Shown piece after piece: positions 55,721 through 64,000 of a stretch of DNA of 64,000 nt. This stretch comes from Angiostrongylus vasorum (taxonomy: Eukaryota > Nematoda > Chromadorea > Rhabditida > Metastrongylidae). The stretch is from assembly GCA_018806985.1 (NCBI GenBank), contig JADANN010000461.1, forward strand, positions 1,178,001 to 1,242,000, written 5' to 3'. Both the position numbers and the translations under genes were made by a program. Below the pieces are notes generated by a model that made no database searches, was not told the DNA's origin, and worked only from the letters and a program-made list of their open reading frames with translations. Each line of letters starts with the position of its first letter. Position 1 is the stretch's first letter.

Positions 55721-56642
55721 AAATTTAGGTAAAGTGTGGATCAAAACGTTTGCACCTTTGTAAATTGGAGTGTTCCTGTGGAGATCTTTCATGTTTCGTG
55801 AAAGACCTTTAAATGATAAGTACGAAAACCCTAGTTGTCCTATGTATTTTTAAATCCACATGTCGTAATGGAACTGGGCATCCTTCCAATCGGTGAAAAT
55901 AAAAGGTAGCAGTTCTTGTATTCTCACTGTATCTCACTGGCTTTCCCAATTATGTCTAATCAAATTCTTGCTTCGAAGAGGTTTGAGCGAGTAGATTTGA
56001 ATTTGTTTGATTTTTTAAAGCATGACTAGAGCGCGAAAGAGAAAAGAAAAATAGTTGCATTAGCTTTCGCCATACATGTCATTTCGTCAGCTGCCTTTTC
56101 TACCATGCTACAGGAGGTCTTAGAAGAATTACACGACATCCGTGGACGGAAGGACATTTTGTGGCTTTCCATTTCTAATTAGTAACATAGAGTACTTTCT
56201 TAGAGGAAAGGAATGACAAATATAAAGGTTCCAGAGCTTTCTGAGGTAGTTTCACTTTTGTCAAGTGCACCGAGAATGGTTATTTGGACAGCTAATTATG
56301 GAATTTTAATATCCTTCGATGCTTCCTAGCTCCGTTTGTCAACCAGGTCAACCAATGCGGTCTACGCCACTGAACAGCTTTAAAATCCAATCTTGCTGTC
56401 ATTAAGGATTCAGTGCATGGAACACATCCAGCTCTCATTCATTTTCACACCTAATCTTTTTCTGAGATGTCACGTTCGAATTCCCCTACTCCACTGCATG
56501 ATTGATTTCTACAACATGGTGGAAAGTAAGTTCTCCTTCATATGGACTACCATTGAAAAGATGGTGTCGTTAACAATAGCTGGAAGTTTTGCAAAAAAAG
56601 AAATGCTGGGCAGTAAAGGCTTCTATGGCATACGACAGTGTG
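55721..56642. other. Unannotated stretch, nothing recognised
   Basis: An open frame at 56393-56659 lacks a recognisable domain or splice context and runs into a SINE. Confidence 0.5.
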
Positions 56643-56933
56643 CCAAGATAAAAGGGTAAATCATAAAGCTGTCAGCGTTGATAAAAACCCTGCGGGTGCA
56701 CCATGCATTCGTCTTCGTTAAGCATCGTCTAGAGGTGACTGAGTGCATATCTTATCTATACAGTGTCATCCGGAGGCTCACCAATGTACCGAATCAGTGT
56801 TGCTATCCTCCTCGACAAGTCGGGCGCCAATTTGCCCACCCAGGAGAGATGGAAGGCTTGGTGAGCCTAAAGCGCGGGATCGATCCCATGTGTAGCCCAG
56901 GGCGCCTGTAGCCACTGCGCCACACGCACCCTT
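56643..56933 (-). repeat. tRNA-derived SINE, diverged
   Basis: The plus strand shows AGATAAAAGGGTAAATCATA, CCATGCATTCGTCTTCGTTA, GGGATCGATCCCATGTGTAG and CACTGCGCCACACGCACCC. Confidence 0.85.
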
Positions 56934-57396
56934 TAAGGTGCCAGTACGCCAAGCCACTTGTGCACTATGCAGCATCCGTGACTGCGAAAGTGGGAAATGT
57001 TATGTGTTCCATCTTCTGGTGCGTCAACAGCATTGCAAGACATGGATTGGAATCAATTAGACCTTTGAACCTTAAATGTTATCAACACCTTGTAAATATT
57101 AGTAATGCTGAGAAGCCGTAATACACTCAAAACATTCTTATTGTGCGTCCTTTTGCCGTTGTTCCGTTCTTCTACACCGTCTAGAAAATAGTGAGATAGT
57201 ATTCTGTGTAAAAAAGCAGCAAGACGTTTTGTTGGTGCTTCATCTGGTAAGGAAAACAGTTTGAGAAAAAACGATCATTGAGAAATTGTATGCATTTCGC
57301 GTAATAGATTGCCGAGGAAAATAACGAGATAGATAAAAAATTGCACATTGCATATATTTCTTTACTTCTAAATAACTGCTAGGGCAATGTGGCATA

Positions 57397-57675
57397 GGGC
57401 GCGTGTGGCACAGTGGTCGGAAGAGTCCTGCAACACACACACGGGATCGATCCCCGCACCGCTGGCTCACCAAGCCTTCCATCTCTCCGGGGTCGGCAGG
57501 GGTACCATACTTGTCTGGAAGGATAACAGCACTGTCTCGATACATCGGTAAACCACCGCGAGTCGTTGTAAAACCCAGATGTGCATTCAATCACCTCCAG
57601 CGATGCTTAATGAAGTCGAATGCTTGGAGCATCCCTGATGGATTGTTCAACGCTGAGAGCTTTATTTTTTTCACT
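57397..57675 (+). repeat. tRNA-derived SINE, near consensus
   Basis: GGGCGCGTGTGGCACAGTGG, GGGATCGATCCCCGC, GCACTGTCTCGATACATCGG, GTGCATTCAATCACCTCCAG and AACGCTGAGAGCTTTATTTT. Confidence 0.92.
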
Positions 57676-59043
57676 ATAGTAGTAATGGTTAAGAAGTGGT
57701 TAAAGTTGTCCACACGTGGCTGCACTTCGATACCCTGCTCTGGACCAACGACGTTCTCGAGTGTGGCAGAGTCAGGGGAGTTGATAAAGGGGCTTTATGA
57801 AACGACAAAAATTATTGAATTGGTACATTCTTGGATCATCGTGCCAACATGAGGCCGTTAAAGAGGATTTATTCGGCTGAGAAAGTATTTATCTTTGGCT
57901 AACTGTCACATGAAAATTTCCCGTTTCCAATCCCTTTTCATAAAGTGGCGTGCGATCAAACCGCAATTGTTCCGGGTAACACCACTTGTTCTCCTCATCC
58001 GATTGGTTTTTGACATTACCAGTTCAGATGCCAGTTATCGCGAAATTTGTGGGTTTTACTGCACATAGAATTTTCAAGCAGTGAATTCTGTCCTGATGAT
58101 AGGTTCACTGAATGAACTTAGCTCTAAAATGCAGAGTATTGACATTTTTAAAAGTAGCTACAATAGTACTAATGCCACTCCTTATCTGATGGCGATAGCA
58201 GCTAGCGATTGCCGTTAGAAAATCATAAGACAAACAAAAATACTAGAAGTAAGAATGCAAAGAGACACGTTAACGGAGTAAAACCCTTTTTTGAAATAGA
58301 AATTTTCATATCTGCAATATCTAATACAAACTAAAGAGCAGGGAAATCCACAACCTTCAGATAGAAAGTACAGTAGAGTCCATAAGCAGCTGTGATTTCC
58401 TTGTTGGAAATGGGTACTCAGTAAAACTCGTCTCAAAGAGACGGCAAAGGAGGCAAAACGCAAAATAAGTGTCGACGATTTTTTTTCAGGAAGAAAATTA
58501 AACAATAATCCATCCGTGAGAGATTTTGGCAAGACGAATTTTCAAAGGGTAAGAAGAGTCACGCTGAAGGTTCACTTTGTGGTTGCGGATGATGGTGGCT
58601 CTGCAGAAGGACCATTCTTGTCGCCTTCAGAGACGATCGAAGCGATCATTCGTACAAATTCTGAAATTTATTTCCACTAGTTCAGTTGAAACATAGTTTC
58701 AATGCAGTATTTTTAGGTTACTCTCCAATGGCTAAATTTGGGGGTTGAAAAAACAATCGGGTCCTTTCAGATACCAGAACGAAAAAAAAGGCATCTAACT
58801 TATGGTAAAGTAATAATGGCTCATACCAATAGTATCACTTGCAATCCTGTTATTCATCGAGTTATTTAGATGGTTATCGGTTAGATCTCCATTTGCCTCT
58901 GTCAGCACTGCTAGAGTGAGACTCGTCTAGTCGCTAAAATGCTGATATCTTGGACGATGAAAACCCTTTTTTTCTATGTTACCGCTTTCGTCGAATTTCG
59001 TATTTCGAAGCATAAACCGATTACTCACTTACTTGATACCTGA
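57676..59043. other. Unannotated stretch, nothing recognised
   Basis: Only small frames without domains. GGTGGCTCTGCAGAAGG near 58589 weakly recalls the Penelope-like motif but lacks the GAAAC box. Confidence 0.5.
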
Positions 59044-59414
59044 ACGGTCCGTCCTCACTGGTTGTGCGGGCTCCGGCATAATCACCATTTTTTGGGAGAT
59101 TTGCTGGTTAAACCATCAAGGTTCCCTGGAATTCCGAGGTCAGCCTGGCCACAGTCTGCCCTCATGTCTTCACTAACACGGGCAGTCGAAGCCCTTGTGG
59201 ATCAGAGGGAGATTTGCCACTATGCGACTTTGATACCGGGACGGTGGCGGATCCTGGTATTCGTTTACTCTTAGCTAGGCTTCCTGATGGAAACGCTGGA
59301 CTCGTCAGCTTGGGAGACATTCCCGGAAGGACGAATCCCACCAATGTACATCACATACCGACACCCAGGAACACCTCCCAGCCTCGATGAGGCGGTAAGC
59401 CGTTGGGAGGATAA
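59044..59414 (-). repeat. Rep-B dispersed repeat, copy 6, full length
   Basis: The plus strand runs from GTCCGTCCTCACTGGTTGTG through TTCCCTGGAATTCCGAGGTC and CTTAGCTAGGCTTCCTGATG to CGATGAGGCGG and GTTGGGAGG. It lies about 300 bp before Rep-D copy 3. Confidence 0.82.
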
Positions 59415-59729
59415 AGTGATTATATAAGGAATTTCGTCAGGGGGAACAGAACGCCCTAATATGTTTTCGATGCTCAATGCTTCAGTAATTCTAAAAATTT
59501 GAACTTCTTCTTCAACTTTTATTTCTAAAGGGGGCAGTGATTCAGTAGTACTCGCAAAACAAAACTACATCTCCTTATCATTAACTATATATTTGGTTAC
59601 CACCATCATCTCTTTTAGTCACATACCACATCTCTATTACACAATTCTCTTTTACTGAATGCAATCAAGGCGGTTGATGTGTAATCTCAGGTGATATCAG
59701 GTGCAGATTCGTGTGTTGTTGTGTGAATT

Positions 59730-60668
59730 GTGATAATGTAAGTATGGTTCTGTGTAATTTACGATGTCTGACACTTCAGAAAATGAAGTACCGTCTAATC
59801 GTTGTGGTTAGCGACCAGCTACTGAGCTTCAATCTTCTGAAGAGATATTTTAGATGGCAGAAGCGAGAACGACTGATCCCCCAGATGGTCTAACGCTTCA
59901 TCACGCTCGTCCACTCGAAAAACGCGAGGTTCCAGAACACTGGAAAAATCCACAGTGAAATGTGTTTCTGAAAAATTAATGATTAATACATTGTACTAGG
60001 TGATTGTTTGTTTCTGAAGTAGGCCAATAAGACTTTTGAGACAACAAATAGCTATGGGGTCTGTTTTTAGCATAGCAGTATCATCCTTCTTACTAGAATA
60101 AAAGCGTTGCATTAAAGCTTTCTTAGGCTTACATTCAAAGAAATCATGAGGTTTTTCTAGACCCAAAATCAGTGCGAATTGTAAAGCTACTGTAGCATCG
60201 TTGTTGTGGTTAATAGGCTTTAACATTCTTCCACGTCACCACAACAATGATGTCTATGCGAAATCGGGATCTAGAAGTCTTTTTCAGGATTAGCAATTCA
60301 TTGTATAACGGAATTTAACACATTTTCAGAAAATTCGGGGCAGATTTGTGTCATCATTCCAGTTTTGATTCGACTAGAGCTGGTTCGGGGTTACTTGATA
60401 GGTTGCAAAAAAAGGGTAAGAAATGTTAAGTTACTTTTTGCCCCTCCAAATTGTTTCTTAATGATTTAGCTTTTTGCCAAATCTCATTTCGACTTTTGCT
60501 GTTGAGGCTCGCATTGGTAAAGTACCAGTAAATGAGGTGATGCGCGCGGGATGCCGGCGAACATCGAGACTGGAAAATCTCAGTCAAACACATCTGTTTG
60601 TAACTCGAATTTCTATCGACTTCTCTAAAACAATATCGATTCTGGGGCAATATTTAGCGCCGCTTTAG
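59730..60668 (+). repeat. Rep-D long dispersed repeat, copy 3
   Basis: Aligns by eye with 9345-10400 over the whole length, more diverged. Shared blocks include GGTTAG-GACCAG, CTTCATCACGC, TAGGTGATTGTTTGTTT, GGTCTGTTTTTAG, GTTTAACACATTT-like and AAAATCTCAGTCAAACAC. Confidence 0.6.
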
Positions 60669-60862
60669 TTAGTGGTCGTCGCCGTTAGTGAGGTCGAGGT
60701 GCACGTTTCTTCAGGCTTTCTATTGCCATCCACGAACTTATCGCCCATATTCCCTTTGTATCGCACCGTTTCGACGTCAGTGCATAGAATGACTCCAGCA
60801 TCGCCGCCACAACAAGGGCATCACTCTGTTAGTTACAAACAATATGCTGTGTTTTAGAACTT
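60669..60862 (+). repeat. Second Rep-D associated block, copy 2
   Basis: Counterpart of 12118-12330: GAACTTATCGCCCATATTCC, ATCGCACCGTTTCGACGTCA, GGCATCACTCTGTTAG and AACAATATGCTGTGTTTTA. Here it directly follows Rep-D, which supports both as parts of one longer element. Confidence 0.5.
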
Positions 60863-62202
60863 CTTCAATGCTTTAGTTTTTGGTAGTATGGAAATTGTTT
60901 CATATTCCCCTCTGAAAAGATCTGTTTCAAGGTGGAAATCATTAAACCAGCACCATTCCTTCACGAAGATCGGCTTCCCTTACCTCACTGACTTGTGAAC
61001 CACCAAGCAACTATTTGCCACCAAAACCAAAGCGAAGGTTGAGTTCCTTAAAAGATCAGTTTCATTTATTTAATGAAAAACTTTCAGCGCCAGTTTATTG
61101 CTGCACAAAAGTTCCCTGGAGATGCCAAGCAGAGCCTTAGCCGTTAGTGATCTCCTCATGTAGTGTGGTAACTAGATATTTGGCTTCTTATTACGGGATG
61201 TCTTATCTATGTCTATAAATAAGCTGCCGCTTTGTGCCAGCCATCGCAACAATGATGAATCGTACGTTGACATCCGATACGGTGATGATCAATTGGAGTT
61301 TTCGATTTTGAGCGTGCATGATCGTAATCGAGGGCCGCACGGTGATGTCGTTATTGTACGCCTAAAGATCGTTTGAAGTGAGGGCAGGGATGTAGTTTTT
61401 ATAATTGATTTAGTTCACTTAGTTCACTGCTACAGATGAGTGGAGAAATTCCAGATTTTTTGAGAACCTCTTCCCGAGCATGTCGAGCAGGCCACCGAAA
61501 CTTTCCTTTGAAGATAACAGCCCACCAATCACTCAACTCTTCCGCCTGTGGCTGGTCTGAAATGTGACGACCTAGTTTAGGTAACTGGATGTTGCAGCCA
61601 ATTATGAAAACAGTATAGTTAGTGTCTCTGTTGTATATCATTTATAGCATTATTTACTCCTGTTAGGTATCCTTTGCAGCTTCGACTGATTCACTCATTA
61701 GGAGGGCCATTTTGAATCGAACGGTTCCCCTAGTATAAGTAGGAAATCAAGCCAGAAAACAATGGTGATTATTGGAGCCCAAGTAGCATTTTAGTGCACT
61801 TCAAACATCTCCGCTAAGGAGGCTAATGGGTGGCTGCTTCAATTGATTTGATTTTTAGGCAAATTTTTTAAAATGATTCTTTATTTATTAATCGTAGCTG
61901 TTTCAAATACACTCCATGACTAAAATTTACGTGGTTAGACAACTAGGCTGACTGTTACCTTCAAAGTTCTCGCCCTAAGCACTAATATTATTGCAAAAAA
62001 ATGCGTAGCTTCGCTCTGTTTAGCTCGAGGTGCCTCGTCAAGAGTGAATGTCGGTTTAGGAGTCAGTTTTGCATGTGGTTTGTCTTAGCCTTCCTCCTCT
62101 AGATGAACAAGTGTGTTCTATGATTCTCATAAAATCTTTGTAGAAGATCGTCGGTTCACTGTCAGTAGGACGTGTGGCCGAACATTGACGAACACAAAAT
62201 AA
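60863..62202. other. Unannotated stretch, nothing recognised
   Basis: A minus-strand frame at 61399-61641 shows no domain I recognise. No repeat seen. Confidence 0.5.
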
Positions 62203-62421
62203 CAGGATGAAGGATGAAGCTCTCTTCGTTGATGAATTCCTGAAGGAAATGACTTGGAGTGGCTTACCGATGTATCAAACCAGTGCTGCTATCCTCCCTA
62301 GGCAAGTCTGGTAACAATTTGCCGGCCCCAGAGGGATGGAAGGCTTGAGAGCTCGGGGCGTAGGGATCGATCCGATTTTTTATCTCAGTTCGCCTCTGAC
62401 CACTGCGCCACACGCGCCCCA
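62203..62421 (-). repeat. tRNA-derived SINE, short form
   Basis: The head (CGCGTGTGGCGCAGTGG on the minus strand), middle and tail are present. About 70 bp of the body is missing, at nearly the same place as in the 21206-21423 copy. Confidence 0.83.
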
Positions 62422-63591
62422 TTCTTTTATACAATAAAAAAATCTAAGTGGAAGCCCATTTCGAGTTTTCATTACGTACGTTCCCAGATGAGATAGATCT
62501 TCCTAAATAAATGGCGCTCTTGTAACTGCTCAATGCTTAGAAGGAGTTTAAGTAACGTTACGAGCTACGTGATACCGTTATCTTTACCTTTAGCGTTAGA
62601 AGCATTCACGATTAGAGGACGCATTGTCTATCGTTGAAGTAGATAGTTCGACGGTAAAGGGGCACCTGGATTTGAAGCAGGCTTCTCTTTTTCTAACACA
62701 ATCAAGACTACTTCACCTCCAAAAGTGACAAACGAGTCAGCTCTGTGAAAATCCATTCCAAGCAATTATTTCTTCGTCACATGGGTGCTCGCTTGGTTTT
62801 GTGAACTATATTTAACAATTTTTTAGGTTCAAAACATATTTTTTGCGTCCTTTTTATGCGCTTCAGTGAGCTTTATGCATTTACGCATATTCGTGCAATC
62901 CCCTCGTCGTGCAATCGTGATGTTTCGGTATTTGTTAACCGGGTCGGCAAAGTAAGTATATTCCTACTTTTCTTCTATTACCCCAACCGTTCTATATCAT
63001 AACCATGGTTTACTGTGGAAATTGGAAAAAAATCAGTCATCGGTAGAAGACTGCTCTTACAACATTGAATTACGTAGGCGGAAAACGAAAGGGTCTTCGT
63101 TCTGTTCGAATGGGATTTGGGAACGAACCTGATGAAGCTAGATATACACAGCACAGTGACACTCTTGTGCTTTCATCAATCGGCCTGAAAGAGGTGAACC
63201 GAAGGATGAAGCCGAAGATGATGACGGGGTTGGTTAGGTCAGCAGGGATTCGTCAATCGAACAAGGGCTTTAGCCGGAAGTATAAAAATAGTGAAAAACT
63301 GTGACTAAAATCGTGGTGATGAGTCTCCTGCACTATTTCATAAATAGAGGAAGGAGTCTGTGCACCAATTGTTCATATACCGTTGACTCATCGGGTAAGA
63401 TTGCTCTAGAGGAACGCCTATCTAAGTGCACGTGTAAGCAATGCTATCGTGTTATCGCGATTATGTGGTGCTTATCTTATCTTTATTATCTTTTGTTTTT
63501 TTCTTTCTCATCTTATCATGACCACAAATAGCGGAAGGGTAAAAAGCGCGAAAGGTATTCCTGGAAATCGAGGGGCAGAAGGTGTCATTAC
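62422..63591. other. Stretch with a possible but unproven exon
   Basis: A frame at about 62827-62949 (FMHLRIFVQSPRRAIVMFRY...) lies between a TTTTTTAG and a good GTAAGTATA donor, and lysine/arginine-rich frames follow at 63065-63304. No family was recognised and the frames could be chance, so no gene is called. Confidence 0.3.
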
Positions 63592-63774
63592 CTTTTTTGA
63601 AAACCTCAGAACACTTAGGCACGGATGCTCCGGGAGAAGTGAGGAGAAGACAGGTCCTTCCTTGCATCCAATCTCATAGGCTTGCCTGAGACCTTTTGTG
63701 TTTGGAAACAGAGACGACGAAACCAACAAGAGAAATATTAGGACTCCACGATGGGTGAAGACATCTAGTTTCAT
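63592..63774 (-). CDS. Possible first exon of a secreted peptide
   Basis: The minus-strand ATG at 63774 starts a hydrophobic leader (VLIFLLLVSSSLFPNTKG) like a signal peptide. It is followed by LRQAYEIGCKEGPVFSSLLP and a cysteine, then a GTAATG donor after AAAAAAG at 63592. No family is recognised and the next exon was not found. It could be a chance frame. Confidence 0.3.
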
Positions 63775-64000
63775 ACGTACCGGAAAGGTCGGTACTACTT
63801 GCAGTTAATATGGGAAATATTTATGTTTAAATTGTTTTCGTAATAGCAAGAGTTTCGTGAATGTAGAGCTTGCGGTTTATGCATACTATGCTTTATATGG
63901 CATTCGTCTTCTTCAGAGCCACGACCATCCTTGTCGACGATCAGCAGCCGTTCGTTCTTTCGGTGTGGGTATTCGTCTTCATCACAAATCAGCACAATAG

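Noticed and set aside
63795..63995. Acidic minus-strand frame at the right edge
   Set aside because: It overlaps CTCTGAAGAAGACGA-like sequence recalling the Penelope-type motif and has no protein signature.
1..64000. CRISPR arrays, bacterial operons or phage features
   Set aside because: No regularly spaced repeats or prokaryotic gene layout is present; the DNA is eukaryotic.

Overview
The window reads as nuclear DNA of a clade V parasitic nematode, most likely a hookworm-like strongylid. The grounds are short GT...AG introns, a probable spliced-leader acceptor just before one start codon, RTE-type retrotransposons, and many tRNA-derived SINEs. The genus is inferred, not proven. Most of the 64 kb is repeat-rich noncoding DNA; few of the open frames can be supported as genes.

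The main feature is one very large plus-strand gene, about 21.5 to 38.2 kb (possibly from about 20.35 kb), encoding a nonribosomal peptide synthetase. Read across frame changes, the domain order is: short DH-like region, ACP, C1, A1, T2, C2, A2, T3, C3, C-terminal remnant of an adenylation domain, C4, T4, A3, T5 (degenerate), T6, thioesterase. An N-terminal ACP and a terminal thioesterase fit nematode NRPS-1, which works with PKS-1 to make the hybrid polyketide-peptide nemamides in Caenorhabditis elegans. The catalytic motifs are well kept, yet roughly 35 single-base frame breaks interrupt the reading frame, many of them in mononucleotide runs. This looks more like assembly indels than an old pseudogene, but the sequence alone cannot decide. 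From 21.5 to 33.5 kb the gene is almost free of introns and repeats. The thioesterase end is split into about five exons by introns that carry SINEs and an RTE fragment.

Left flank (1-20.3 kb): no supported gene. It holds tRNA-derived SINEs, a GC-rich ~330 bp repeat (Rep-B), short elements with inverted ends and a tRNA-like core (Rep-C), a >1 kb dispersed repeat (Rep-D), an internally deleted RTE copy (15.0-16.6 kb) and an A/G-rich tract.

Right flank (38.2-64 kb): a longer RTE copy (40-42.2 kb), more SINEs, a cluster of seven tRNA-Gln-like sequences (45.4-46.9 kb, one of which may be functional), and scattered motifs like those of Penelope-type elements with hammerhead-like cores. There are also pieces of one or two small genes: a 3' exon near 52.4 kb and a secreted nematode-specific protein at 53.1-54.3 kb, both followed by AATAAA signals. 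A possible secreted-peptide exon lies on the minus strand at 63.6-63.8 kb.
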